Source: Sphingopyxis sp.
GTDB taxonomy: Bacteria > Pseudomonadota > Alphaproteobacteria > Sphingomonadales > Sphingomonadaceae
Direction of reading: 5' to 3'
DNA length: 64,000 nt
NCBI GenBank assembly: GCA_013823985.1
Contig: PNNB01000015.1
Location: forward strand, 248,001-312,000
The translations under genes and the position numbers were made by a program. Below, in pieces: positions 8,706-16,463 of this stretch; position 1 is the stretch's first letter; each line of letters starts with the position of its first letter. The notes beneath the pieces were generated by a model. The model did not search any database. It saw only the letters and a program-made list of their open reading frames with translations, and was not told the DNA's origin.

Positions 8706-9287
8706 CCTTAAGCGCTAAAGGGGATGGCCCCCAACCCCTGCAGCAAAAACCCTTGAGCCGAAGGGCCTCAAGAACCACCCTCCCAAAACCCTCGCGCCAA
8801 ATTGGTCTCACGCAAAGACGCAAAGGCACAAAGATGAGAGAACGGAGCGGTCGTGCCAATTTTTGAAGTAGAAGAAAAAAGCGAAAAAAGAAAAAAGGCA
8901 GCAGCAGGTTACAAGCCCGGCGCCCCACCCTTTTTTCTTCTTTCTCTTCTTTCTTCCATCCAATCCCAAGGCACTACCGTCGATGGCCGCTTTACCCTGG
9001 AAGCCATAAACAGATGCAGGAATAGCTCCTGAACGAATGTCCGGATCCAAGGGGACTGGAAACTGTTGAGAATGGCAGAAATGTTGTTGCTGCCGTTCGC
9101 TCGCGATTTTTGCTTCAGCTCCTAGCGTTTATTTGCCATCTTTCAGCAAACCTGCAGTTACCTCCAAATTAATTCAAATGGTACCACGACAGTGTGCCTT
9201 AGAACTTCTCGACATTTCCTATGAACACCTCAGATAACTGTAAGCGTGATATTAACACCACGGGCAGTTTGCATAGGCAGATAGCAT
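8706..9287. other. Intergenic region without a supported gene
   Basis: About 580 bases between purT and a lipoprotein gene. It holds a segment CTCACGCAAAGACGCAAAGG near 8807-8826, resembling a common dispersed intergenic sequence (recalled, not verified). It also holds a purine-rich run at 8865-8898 facing a pyrimidine-rich run at 8929-8956, where AAGAAAAAAGG (8888-8898) pairs perfectly with CCTTTTTTCTT (8929-8939). Short minus-strand frames here encode low-complexity K- and F-rich peptides and are not believable genes. The right half is AT-richer and may contain the start of the accessory patch. Confidence 0.5.
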
Positions 9288-9863
9288 TTATTTTATAGCA
9301 GCCTGAAATTCCGGATCCTGCATCAGCATTTCAATCAGTTTTGGATACAGTGCCGTATATTGCATTTCGGCCTCTGGTATCGCCAGTGCACCGATCAATG
9401 ACGAGTCCCATCGCTGGTCGACGCGCAGGATTTTTCGGAAAACAAGCTCGCCATGCCTGGTCAACACAAATTCGAATGCCAGCGTGCCAGAAGCTTGTCC
9501 GATGGCCGGATTGGCGCGGTTCTCGACCATGGTCCCCGATAATTCGAGAGATGATCCTGGATCGTACTTGCCGACAATGCGGAACTGTTCGGTGACTAAT
9601 TCGCCCATATAACTCGAAAAAGTGCTGCCATTTGGCGGCTTGATGCCCGCCGCACGAAGTCGGATTTCGCGGTCATTGGTCATGCCCGATTTTGCGGCAA
9701 CAAACGGGCCAATTTTCATCGGCTGAATGTTGGCGGCAATGATCGCACGCACTGCGGCAACCGATGTCTGCGGCGGTTCAATTGGCGTCGCCGCGCATCC
9801 GGTCATCGCCAACAAAATCGTACCCAATCCTGCGGTTCGCAGCCTCATACGGCAAACAGCCAT
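9288..9863 (-). CDS. Hypothetical lipoprotein
   Basis: 191 residues with a signal sequence and lipobox LLAMTGC, so the mature protein would be lipid-anchored in the envelope. The true start may be the ATG five codons in (MRLRTAGLG). The body alternates beta and helix with no recognised family; GSSLELSGTMVENRANPA and FEFVLTRHGELVFRKI recall small beta-sandwich envelope proteins, but this is weak. It follows an exported-protein gene by three bases, so the two form an operon. Base composition appears AT-richer than in the flanking core genes. Confidence 0.6.
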   Translation of the reverse strand: MAVCRMRLRTAGLGTILLAMTGCAATPIEPPQTSVAAVRAIIAANIQPMKIGPFVAAKSGMTNDREIRLRAAGIKPPNGSTFSSYMGELVTEQFRIVGKYDPGSSLELSGTMVENRANPAIGQASGTLAFEFVLTRHGELVFRKILRVDQRWDSSLIGALAIPEAEMQYTALYPKLIEMLMQDPEFQAAIK

Positions 9864-9866
9864 TGC

Positions 9867-10499
9867 TCAGGGCTGGCCGCTCGACGACGCAAGCTTCGCA
9901 ATGCCGTTCATCCCATGCGCGAGAACTTGGTGAACAACAATGTCAATCGCCTCATCCTGATTTTTCACTAATATTCCTATTGTCTCATTAGGCTTTTTGC
10001 CAATTGTGGTATGAATGGCGTGCATTACTTCGACCTTTAATGGAGCTGCGCCAGCAGCCGCCGAATATTCAAGTGACGAAATATAAAAATCCGACACTTT
10101 CACCCCGGCTAGACCCAAAGTCAGCCCTACTTTTATACCCTTGCCGGCGGCATCCTCCTCTGGAATATTGTCCATGGTCATAATCAGTGTAGCGCCGCCC
10201 TCAACAGGAACAGTGCTGACTTGGGAGAAGTAGCCGCTCTCCAATAGCTTCCTTTGAACGATGTCTTTCAGATAATTTGTCGCCTTGGCGTTAGCCGATC
10301 CTTTGGTACGGAACTCAAATATAACCTGCACGGGTTTTGGTTCGGCAAAGACGATCTTTTGTTCGGCAGTTACATCACCAAGCGTTCGGTCGACATAGAC
10401 TTTTGCTGCATGAACCGGGTTCGCCATCATCCCTATGATGATCAAACATGGTATCGAAATGCGGAACAATGACCTGATGTATCGTTTGAAGTTGTTCAT
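9867..10499 (-). CDS. Hypothetical exported protein
   Basis: 210 residues with a Sec signal peptide (about 1-31, ending NPVHA-AK). The mature part contains VYVDRTLGDV, a long region rich in V/I strands, and a glycine-rich stretch GKGIKVGLTLGLAGVKVSDF, possibly a membrane-associated or beta-rich segment. No family was recognised. It is the first gene of a two-gene operon with the downstream lipoprotein (three-base gap), suggesting a joint envelope role. Unknown function. Confidence 0.55.
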   Translation of the reverse strand: MNNFKRYIRSLFRISIPCLIIIGMMANPVHAAKVYVDRTLGDVTAEQKIVFAEPKPVQVIFEFRTKGSANAKATNYLKDIVQRKLLESGYFSQVSTVPVEGGATLIMTMDNIPEEDAAGKGIKVGLTLGLAGVKVSDFYISSLEYSAAAGAAPLKVEVMHAIHTTIGKKPNETIGILVKNQDEAIDIVVHQVLAHGMNGIAKLASSSGQP

Positions 10500-10929
10500 A
10501 ATACCCCCGAATTAATTTCGGTTTGATAGCCAACCCTGGCCTATCTGCCCATCTTTTTCTTGGGCCGTCATACGGCCGTGGATCCGATCTCTATAACCGC
10601 GCGATACTTGATTACGATACATGAAGCGAGATCGAAGCCGTCAATATCGATAATTGTAAAGTGTATCGTAAGCTAATGTTGCTCATGCTCGACGAAGTCG
10701 GTTGATCGGTGTGTTGTCGTGTAATCCACAGCAAAGCACGGTTCGCGAATATCCGACCGTCCGTAATGTTGTCGTGTCCTGACAGGCAGTCTTTATAGCA
10801 TATCGCTGGAAAGCTGCCTTTCATTCAGGTGATGAACCAACCGCAGCTTCCGAAGGGCTGAATATGTTAGCTGTATGGCCGGAATGTTGTGGGAATTAGA
10901 CCTAATACTCCCGAGACATGATTTCGCCG
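10500..10929. other. Intergenic region with repeat copies, no supported gene
   Basis: About 430 bases between two minus-strand exported-protein genes. It contains the best-preserved left copy of a dispersed repeat (10755-10789) and two shorter matches, GTGTTGTCGTG near 10711 and CCGGAATGTTGTGG near 10879. A 70-codon minus frame at 10612-10824 crosses the repeat and has no family resemblance, so it is not called. Confidence 0.5.
10755..10789. repeat. Dispersed repeat copy 1
   Basis: Core GTCCGTAATGTTGTCGTGTC followed by CTGACAG. It shares TCCGYAATGTTGTCGTGTC and the trailing ACAG with copies at 11582 and 12112. The ends are weakly inverted relative to each other. Confidence 0.6.
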
Positions 10930-11523
10930 TCAGGGCCTCTTGTCGGTGGTTGGTCCCTTCGCTGGTTCTTCAGATGAGCGATATTGCTCGTTTCCAACAA
11001 ACCCAAGTTTCATCGCGTAGGGACGTATCCCAGCAAAAACGCACTCTACTCGATCGTAGTCAGCCGTTTGCGCAGGTTGAAACTGTAATTCTTCATCGGC
11101 AAGCAATAGCACGAAACCATCTTCTTTTCGCCAATCGCAAGTTTTTAGGAGATCGTCCAAGCTCTCCTGCGTCAATGCTGGGACACCTTTTGCTCGACCC
11201 GTTAGCATCGTAACAACTGTTTGAACGGAAGCTTGCATACAAGCGATCGATTCCGGTGAGTTATCACGCTTGATGCCAACGATGATCGATGACCCTTCCG
11301 GCACAGAGTCTGTTTCTTCGCCATAAGTAGGAATTTCGGAAATAGTGACAGTTGCCTGGCATTTTGCGGCGGCAGCTTCGATTTTTGCTTTTGTTACGAG
11401 TGGCTCAACAACGGTCGGTTGTGCAACCAAGGCCATCGGGAATGCAATAAACGCAAATACCGTTGCGATCTTACGAAACCCTATCAAAAATGCCGAGCGC
11501 GAAATTCTACGATTTCCGTTCAT
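10930..11523 (-). CDS. Hypothetical exported protein
   Basis: 197 residues. Residues 1-35 form a signal peptide (FRKIATVFAFIAFPMALVAQ). The mature protein has cysteines in AAAKCQATVTISEIPTY, SIACMQASV, LKTCDWRKEDGF and RVECVFAGIRP, so periplasmic disulfides are plausible. No family was recognised. The gene sits alone between repeat copies 1 and 2 and looks AT-richer than core genes, consistent with an acquired cassette-like unit (inference). Confidence 0.5.
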   Translation of the reverse strand: MNGNRRISRSAFLIGFRKIATVFAFIAFPMALVAQPTVVEPLVTKAKIEAAAAKCQATVTISEIPTYGEETDSVPEGSSIIVGIKRDNSPESIACMQASVQTVVTMLTGRAKGVPALTQESLDDLLKTCDWRKEDGFVLLLADEELQFQPAQTADYDRVECVFAGIRPYAMKLGFVGNEQYRSSEEPAKGPTTDKRP

Positions 11524-11581
11524 CTCTGCTCTCAGTAAATTTTTCGAAGAGTTTCATCTGCTGTAGGTTGCCTCAATACCC

Positions 11582-11616
11582 GACTGTCCGCAATGTTGTC
11601 GTGTCCGAACAGTCCG
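11582..11616. repeat. Dispersed repeat copy 2
   Basis: Core GTCCGCAATGTTGTCGTGTC. The flanks GACTGTCCG and CGAACAGTC form an inverted repeat with one mismatch. It lies between two small exported-protein genes of opposite orientation. Confidence 0.6.
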
Positions 11617-11701
11617 GTTTGGCTACCTTGTTGTGGGAAGCTGTCATTGCTGTTCGTAATCTCCATAATCGGTTATCATACGATCCAATAGGGGTTTGCT
11701 A

Positions 11702-12112
11702 ATGGTCCGTCGAGTTCTGTTGCTTTTTTGGACTACCATCATCCTTAGTGGATGTTCATATGGATACGACGTTGTTGCTGCTCTTGAAAATGGGCAAATA
11801 ACTTTCAGGACAGACCCTAGATCAAACAGCAAACCATCGTGTTTACGTCGGATTGAAGTAACTGCTGAAGATGAGAAAGAAAGCGCTTGGTTGGCCAGCG
11901 TTCGTTACGATGACGATTGTGCCAATAAGTTTCCAATAAAGTATGGAAGCAGTTTTGTTGGCCATCCCCAGCCAGAATGGCCAACGATCAAAGCAAAACC
12001 TATCCGACCAGGCATTATCTATGAAGTCACCACCACGACGGGAGCAACGGGATATGGTTGGGGGCGTTTCACAATCGATAAAGACGGTCGGGTTGTAAAT
12101 TTGAAGCAATAG
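11702..12112 (+). CDS. Hypothetical small lipoprotein
   Basis: 136 residues starting MVRRVLLLFWTTIILSGCSY, a textbook lipoprotein signal with lipobox LSGC. The rest is soluble and strand-rich, ending in TTTTGATGYGWGRFTIDKDG, with no recognised domain. A TTG two codons upstream is a less likely start. Repeat copy 2 lies 86 bases upstream, and repeat copy 3 starts at the stop codon, so the gene is framed by the repeats. Function unknown. Confidence 0.55.
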   Translation: MVRRVLLLFWTTIILSGCSYGYDVVAALENGQITFRTDPRSNSKPSCLRRIEVTAEDEKESAWLASVRYDDDCANKFPIKYGSSFVGHPQPEWPTIKAKPIRPGIIYEVTTTTGATGYGWGRFTIDKDGRVVNLKQ

Positions 12113-12150
12113 ACGCAGGTCCGCAACGATGTCGCGTTTGGACAGTCCGC
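12112..12150. repeat. Dispersed repeat copy 3 (degenerate)
   Basis: GGTCCGCAACGATGTCGCGT followed by TTGGACAGTCCG. It aligns with copy 2 over its whole length with scattered changes and keeps the inverted GTCC/GGAC ends. Confidence 0.5.
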
Positions 12151-12423
12151 TTTAGAACAAGATATCCCATTGGAAGAGATATACCCCCTCTCTCCTTTAG
12201 GGTAGAGGGGGCGACGGCGCGCGAACCTTACCGTCGAACCTCTCACCAACTGCGCCTAGGCCTGTCGGCCAAGGCTCCGTATCCTCTCCCAACGGGAGAG
12301 GGGACTTCGTCCATTTATCTAAATACCGTCACCCTGAACTTGCATTAAATGCTGTCATCTGGACTCGCACCGGAATATGCAGAAACAATAGAACACACCC
12401 CTTGTAAATACACCGAGGAATCA
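12113..12423. repeat. Intergenic stretch with two REP-like hairpins, no gene
   Basis: After repeat copy 3 come two imperfectly related hairpins. CCCCCTCT/AGAGGGGG spans 12184-12211 and CCTCTCCC/GGGAGAGG spans 12283-12301. Then follows GTCACCCTGAACTTG, which resembles a dispersed sphingomonad intergenic repeat (recalled). This looks like a landing site or debris of repeats marking the right edge of the accessory patch. Neither hairpin has a T-run. Confidence 0.45.
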
Positions 12424-12774
12424 ATGGCTAAAGTCACCCTGTACGGCATCCCCAATTGCGACACCGTCAAAAAGGCGCGCACCTATCTCGACGGGCGGGG
12501 TGTGGCTTATCATTTTCATGATTATAAAAAGGCCGGCATTGAAGCCGCCGATCTGGAACGGTGGACCCACAAGGTCGGTTGGGAAAAATTGCTGAACAAG
12601 GCGGGTACGACGTTCAAGAAGCTTACCGACGCGGACAAGGCCGATATTGATGAACAGAAAGCCATTGCCCTGATGCTGGCCAATCCGTCGATGATCAAAC
12701 GCCCGGTGGTCGAGGGTGGCGCGGCCCTGCTGGTCGGGTTCAAGCCGGAAATCTATGATGCGGAGAAATTCTGA
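12424..12774 (+). CDS. ArsC/Spx-type reductase family protein (YffB-like)
   Basis: 116 residues with a thioredoxin fold of the ArsC/Spx family. The N-terminal active-site loop is YGIPNCDTVKKAR, with a single cysteine. Later come SMIKRPVVEGG (the conserved R-P) and GFKPEIYDAEKF. True arsenate reductases have the same cysteine; the NCDTVKKA form matches the YffB subgroup, whose substrate is unclear. RBS GAGGA lies ahead of this ATG; the longer upstream frame is not conserved. The GDPD lipoprotein gene follows after 55 bases. Confidence 0.88.
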   Translation: MAKVTLYGIPNCDTVKKARTYLDGRGVAYHFHDYKKAGIEAADLERWTHKVGWEKLLNKAGTTFKKLTDADKADIDEQKAIALMLANPSMIKRPVVEGGAALLVGFKPEIYDAEKF

Positions 12775-12829
12775 ACGGGTGGACGCGCGCTGTCATCGCA
12801 CTGACACAGCGGCGCGCAATAGAAGGCGC

Positions 12830-13894
12830 ATGCGCATTCTTATACCGTTCCTCTCCGCCGCCCTACTTTCAGCCTGTTCGATTACGGAGAGCAAAGCCAT
12901 GGAAAAACCCCTCGACGGCCCCGTGCTGGTGATCGCCCATCGCGGCGCGAGCGGGGAGCGGCCCGAGCATACGCTTGGCAGCTACACGCTGGCCATCGAA
13001 CAGGGTGCGGATTTTATCGAGCCGGACCTCGTTCTGACCAAGGACGGGATATTGGTCGCGCGGCACGAGAACGAAATTTCGGAAACGACCGATGTCGCCA
13101 CGCGTCCCGAATTTGCCAGTCGTAAGACCAGCAAGACGATAGATGGCCAGACGATGACCGGCTGGTTTACCGAAGATTTCACGCTTGCCGAGCTGAAGAC
13201 GTTGCGCGCCAAGGAACGCCTGCCGCAACTGCGCAAGGCCAATATGGCCTTTGACGGACAGTTTGAAATACCCACATTCGAAGAGATATTGGAGCTGGCC
13301 AAAGCGCAAAGCGCGAAGACGGGCCGCACCATCGGTATCTATCCCGAAACCAAACACCCCAGCTATTTTGCCTCCATTGGCCTGCCGCATGAGGCGCCAT
13401 TGCTCGCCTTGCTCGAACGCTATGGCCATGTCGAAAAGTCGGCGCCTGTGTTCATTCAATCCTTTGAAGTCGAGAATCTGAAGGCGCTGCGGGCCAAGAC
13501 AAAGGTGCGGTTGATCCAGTTGATGGATGAAAAGGGCAGCCCGCCCGACCGGCCCGATCTGACCTATCCCGATATGGCGACCGCTGACGGGCTGAAGGCC
13601 GTTGCGGTCTATGCCGATGGGGTCGGGCCGAACAAGGCGCTGGTGATCCCGCGCACGCTGTTGGGCAATCTGGGTGAACCCACCACGCTGGTGAAGGACG
13701 CGCACAAGGTGGGCCTTGCCGTCCACCCCTGGACTTTCCGCCGCGAAAATTACTTCCTGCCGTTAAGCGCCAAATCGGGCGTCGACCCGCGTGCCGTCGG
13801 CGATGTGGTAACCGAAATCCGCGCCTATCTCGCGACCGGCATCGACGGATTTTTCAGCGACAATGTCGCCGAGGCTGTGGCGGCAAAAAATTGA
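12830..13894 (+). CDS. Glycerophosphodiester phosphodiesterase, lipoprotein
   Basis: Hydrolyses glycerophosphodiesters to glycerol-3-phosphate and alcohol; here exported and probably lipid-anchored (MRILIPFLSAALLSACS, lipobox). Catalytic elements: AHRGASGERPEHT (HR...E-x-T), IEPDLVLTKDGILVARHEN (E-x-D and H) and the C-terminal GIDGFFSDN. The 354-residue length fits periplasmic GlpQ-type enzymes. The chosen start gives a clean lipoprotein signal; the frame extends 38 codons upstream without conservation. The stop codon lies in the left arm of a hairpin that terminates the opposing XRE operon. Confidence 0.92.
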   Translation: MRILIPFLSAALLSACSITESKAMEKPLDGPVLVIAHRGASGERPEHTLGSYTLAIEQGADFIEPDLVLTKDGILVARHENEISETTDVATRPEFASRKTSKTIDGQTMTGWFTEDFTLAELKTLRAKERLPQLRKANMAFDGQFEIPTFEEILELAKAQSAKTGRTIGIYPETKHPSYFASIGLPHEAPLLALLERYGHVEKSAPVFIQSFEVENLKALRAKTKVRLIQLMDEKGSPPDRPDLTYPDMATADGLKAVAVYADGVGPNKALVIPRTLLGNLGEPTTLVKDAHKVGLAVHPWTFRRENYFLPLSAKSGVDPRAVGDVVTEIRAYLATGIDGFFSDNVAEAVAAKN

Positions 13895-13935
13895 AGGCCT
13901 GAACAATTTAGCCGGGGAGCGCTGTTCAGGCCTTC
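13893..13935 (-). terminator. Intrinsic terminator of the XRE/membrane-protein operon
   Basis: Perfect 13-bp arms GAAGGCCTGAACA / TGTTCAGGCCTTC with a 17-base loop. On the minus strand it is followed by TCAATTTTTTG, a good U-run that lies inside the end of the GDPD gene. It also separates the convergent GDPD transcript. Confidence 0.75.
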
Positions 13936-13975
13936 GGTGCTGCGCGGCACAAGGCGGTGTGCGGGGTTAGGGGGG

Positions 13976-14197
13976 TCAGTCGATGTCTTTCTGCCAGCGG
14001 AAGACCTCTTCCAGCGGCTTGTTGAAGACATGGGCGATGCGGAAGGCGACCTCCAGCGAGGGGGAATATTTGCCTTGCTCGATCGCGGCGATGGTTTGGC
14101 GGGTGACGCCGACCCGGTCGCCAAGGTCGCCTTGCGTCATTTCGAACATCAGAAAGCGCAGCATCCGGATGTCGTTGGTGAAGGGGAGCTGGGCCAT
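13976..14197 (-). CDS. XRE family transcriptional regulator (compact HTH protein)
   Basis: 73 residues that are almost entirely a Cro/C1-type helix-turn-helix: RFLMFEMTQGDLGDRVGVTR, then QTIAAIEQGKYSPSLEVAFRIAHVF, typical of the YozG-like family usually found beside a DUF2178-type membrane protein. That partner is directly upstream (three-base gap). Likely autoregulates through the AATGTTA repeats before the operon (inference). Confidence 0.9.
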   Translation of the reverse strand: MAQLPFTNDIRMLRFLMFEMTQGDLGDRVGVTRQTIAAIEQGKYSPSLEVAFRIAHVFNKPLEEVFRWQKDID

Positions 14198-14200
14198 GGC

Positions 14201-14623
14201 TCAATATCCCCGGCGGTAATAATAGAGTTGCGAGCCGACGCGTACCAGCTCGGCAATCACGACGGTGGCCATCAGCAGGTTCAAATAGACGCCGGGGCTA
14301 AACCGGTAGAATATGGCGATCATGTTGATCCACGCCCCCAGCACAAGCGGGTAATAGGCAAGATGGGTGCCGCGGATATGGATGCTGCGTTCGCGTTCGT
14401 CTTCTTTCAGGTTTGCTTCCTTGGGTGCGCGTATCGCGAAAAAGGTGGCGGTGGCGGCCATGACGGCGACGATGATGATGGTGACGGGCACGAGCATGCC
14501 CGCAACCGCCGCGACACCGGCATCGGTCGAGACCATCGCCCAGGGATAGGCCAGAAAATACCAGCCAAAGGCAAAGGCGAGGGCAAGGAAGGCGGCCCAA
14601 TGGGTTTTTTCGCGAAACGACAT
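14201..14623 (-). CDS. DUF2178-like membrane protein
   Basis: 140 residues with four predicted helices (about 8-28, 35-60, 88-108, 115-135) and the cytoplasmic motif LKEDERERSIHIRG between helices 2 and 3, as in DUF2178 proteins that pair with small XRE regulators. The ATG chosen has GGAG eight bases upstream; an earlier in-frame start would place the operator repeats inside the gene. The pair is likely a membrane sensor or effector and its regulator; the signal is unknown. Confidence 0.75.
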   Translation of the reverse strand: MSFREKTHWAAFLALAFAFGWYFLAYPWAMVSTDAGVAAVAGMLVPVTIIIVAVMAATATFFAIRAPKEANLKEDERERSIHIRGTHLAYYPLVLGAWINMIAIFYRFSPGVYLNLLMATVVIAELVRVGSQLYYYRRGY

Positions 14624-14635
14624 GGCGTGAACTCC

Positions 14636-14678
14636 AATGTTAACTGATTCGGACGTAATGTTATGTATTTTTAACATT
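14636..14678. promoter_or_regulatory. Triple AATGTTA/TAACATT operator before the XRE operon
   Basis: AATGTTA occurs at 14636-14642 and 14657-14663 (21-base direct spacing), and TAACATT at 14672-14678. The last two form a perfect 7-bp inverted repeat with an 8-base spacer. On the minus strand TTGACT lies just upstream, so the repeats overlap the promoter of the XRE/membrane-protein operon. Likely autoregulatory sites (inference). Confidence 0.55.
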
Positions 14679-14750
14679 GAGTCAAATTATAATAACATAT
14701 TCTCGGTTCAAGCTTTTGCGGCGTTAATTTAGCCGCTAAGCCCCCACCCC

Positions 14751-15617
14751 ATGTCCACTCGACCCCAAACACTCACTTTCGACACGTCCACCAGCCGTGC
14801 GAACCCCACTCCCCAGCCGATGAAACGGCTCACCGTGCCGCGGATACGGCAACGAAAGGGCGGTGAGCCGCTGGTCATGCTGACGGCCTACACGGTCCGC
14901 ATGGCCCAGCTTCTCGACCCGCACTGCGATATGCTGCTGGTCGGTGATTCGCTGGGGCAGGTCATTTACGGTCTGCCGCACACCGTCGCCGTCACCATGG
15001 AAATGATGGCCGCCCACGGCGCCGCGGTCGTTCGCGGCAGCTACCATGCCGCAGTCATCGTCGACATGCCCTTTGGCTCCTACGAAGCATCCCCCGAACT
15101 CGCCTTCGCCAACGCGGCCCATCTGCTGAAAGAAACAGGCGCTGCGGCCGTCAAGATCGAAGGCGGGCGTGTGCTGGCCCCGACGGTCGAATTCCTGACG
15201 TCCCGCGGTATTCCGGTCATGGCCCATGTCGGACTGACCCCGCAGGCCGTAAACATCCTCGGCGGCTATGGCGTCCGCGGCAAAAGCCCGGAAGAAGCCA
15301 AATCCATCGTCGAAGATGCGGTTGCCATGTCCGAGGCGGGTGCCTTTTCGATGGTTATCGAAGGTGTATTGGAGCCCATCGCCATCGAGATTACGAACAA
15401 GATTGCCTGCCCGACCATCGGCATCGGCGCATCGGCGCAGTGCGATGGACAGGTGCTGGTTACCGAAGACATGCTCGGCCTGTTCGACCGCGTTCCCAAA
15501 TTTGTCAAAAAGTTCGGCAATATGGGCGTGTCGGTCGAAGAAGCGGTGCGCGAATATGCAAGCGGCGTTCGGGACCGGAGTTTCCCGGGTCCGGACCAAC
15601 TCTATCAACCGGCTTGA
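14751..15617 (+). CDS. panB: 3-methyl-2-oxobutanoate hydroxymethyltransferase PanB
   Basis: First committed enzyme of pantothenate synthesis: transfers a hydroxymethyl group from methylene-THF to ketoisovalerate. The 288-residue TIM barrel shows TAYTVRMAQLLD, LLVGDSLGQVIYG (metal-binding D), VIVDMPFGSYE, AVKIEGG, MAHVGLTPQAVN, MVIEGV (catalytic E) and TIGIGASAQCDGQVLV. The start gives a longer N-terminus (MSTRPQTL...) than the core; MKRLTVPRIRQRKG, 24 codons in, is an alternative. The order panB - TPR gene - bamB - der is typical of sphingomonads. Confidence 0.96.
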   Translation: MSTRPQTLTFDTSTSRANPTPQPMKRLTVPRIRQRKGGEPLVMLTAYTVRMAQLLDPHCDMLLVGDSLGQVIYGLPHTVAVTMEMMAAHGAAVVRGSYHAAVIVDMPFGSYEASPELAFANAAHLLKETGAAAVKIEGGRVLAPTVEFLTSRGIPVMAHVGLTPQAVNILGGYGVRGKSPEEAKSIVEDAVAMSEAGAFSMVIEGVLEPIAIEITNKIACPTIGIGASAQCDGQVLVTEDMLGLFDRVPKFVKKFGNMGVSVEEAVREYASGVRDRSFPGPDQLYQPA

Positions 15618-15643
15618 AGCAGGGCTGGCCTATCGGCACAACT

Positions 15644-15667
15644 CCCGCTAAGGACGACGCTAGCGGG
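15644..15667 (+). other. Stem-loop between panB and the TPR gene
   Basis: CCCGCTA / TAGCGGG, a perfect 7-bp stem with a 10-base loop, is nested inside a looser AGGGCT / AGCCCT pairing. There is no U-run, so it is either a transcript-processing or pausing element or chance. Confidence 0.35.
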
Positions 15668-15709
15668 TGCAAGCCCTTATATAGTTAATACCCAATTTCG
15701 GAGGCCCTT

Positions 15710-16459
15710 TTGGCTTTGACACCGACTGATAAGCGCGCCGGAAGCGATGAAGCTTTCCTGCGCGAAGTGGACGACGCAGTCCGCGCGAGCGATCTGACAA
15801 GCTTCTGGACACGCTACGGCCGCTGGCTGCTTGCGGCGCTGGTCGCCGGCTTGCTGGCGTTTGGCGGCTACATTACTTACAAGAACCAGCTCCAGGCCGC
15901 GGCCGATAAGCAGAGCGAAGAATTTGTCGACGCAATGGACAAGCTGCGCGCCGGCCAGCAGAAGGAGGCGCGTACAAAACTCGCCACTTTGGCAAAGGCA
16001 GAACAGCCGGGCTACCGCGCCATGGCGCAATTGGTCGAGGCCAATCTGCTTGGCGAAGATGGTAAAACCAAGGAAGCCATCGCCCTTTACGCCAAGGTAG
16101 CAGGTGATAGCAGCCTGCCCCAGACCTTCCGCGATCTTGCGCTGATCCGGCAAACCAGTGCTGAATTTGACACGCTTGCACCACAGGCGGTCGTTGATCG
16201 GTTAAAACCCCTTTCGACGCCGGGCCATGCCTGGTTCGGCAGCGCGGGCGAGTTGACGGCTTTGGCTTATGTCAAAATGGGCAAGGACAATCTTGCCGGA
16301 CCGATGTTCGCGCAAATTGCAAAACAGGAAGGCCTGCCACCTAGCTTACGCAGCCGTGCGCAACAGATGGCCGGCGCGATGGGTATCGATACCGTTCAGG
16401 TTGATGAAAAGAAAAATACGGCAACTGCATCAGCCGAAACTGCGACCAAGGGAGAGTGA
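15710..16459 (+). CDS. TPR-like membrane-anchored protein (YfgM/DUF2133 type)
   Basis: 249 residues: a cytoplasmic N-terminus, one membrane helix (about 43-62, GRWLLAALVAGLLAFGGYIT) and a periplasmic helical-repeat domain. The TTG start is supported by GGAGG six bases upstream. In Escherichia coli the homologue YfgM is encoded beside bamB and interacts with the Sec translocon and chaperones. Here too it is directly followed by bamB (four-base gap) and der, supporting a role in envelope protein handling. Confidence 0.85.
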   Translation: MALTPTDKRAGSDEAFLREVDDAVRASDLTSFWTRYGRWLLAALVAGLLAFGGYITYKNQLQAAADKQSEEFVDAMDKLRAGQQKEARTKLATLAKAEQPGYRAMAQLVEANLLGEDGKTKEAIALYAKVAGDSSLPQTFRDLALIRQTSAEFDTLAPQAVVDRLKPLSTPGHAWFGSAGELTALAYVKMGKDNLAGPMFAQIAKQEGLPPSLRSRAQQMAGAMGIDTVQVDEKKNTATASAETATKGE

Positions 16460-16463
16460 TTAA

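Noticed and set aside
10755..12150. Integron attC array
   Set aside because: The repeats between small genes lack the GTTRRRY and RYYYAAC core sites. They are short, the genes do not share one orientation, and no integrase is present.
12184..12301. Intrinsic terminators
   Set aside because: The two hairpins have no T-run on either strand and resemble dispersed repeats.
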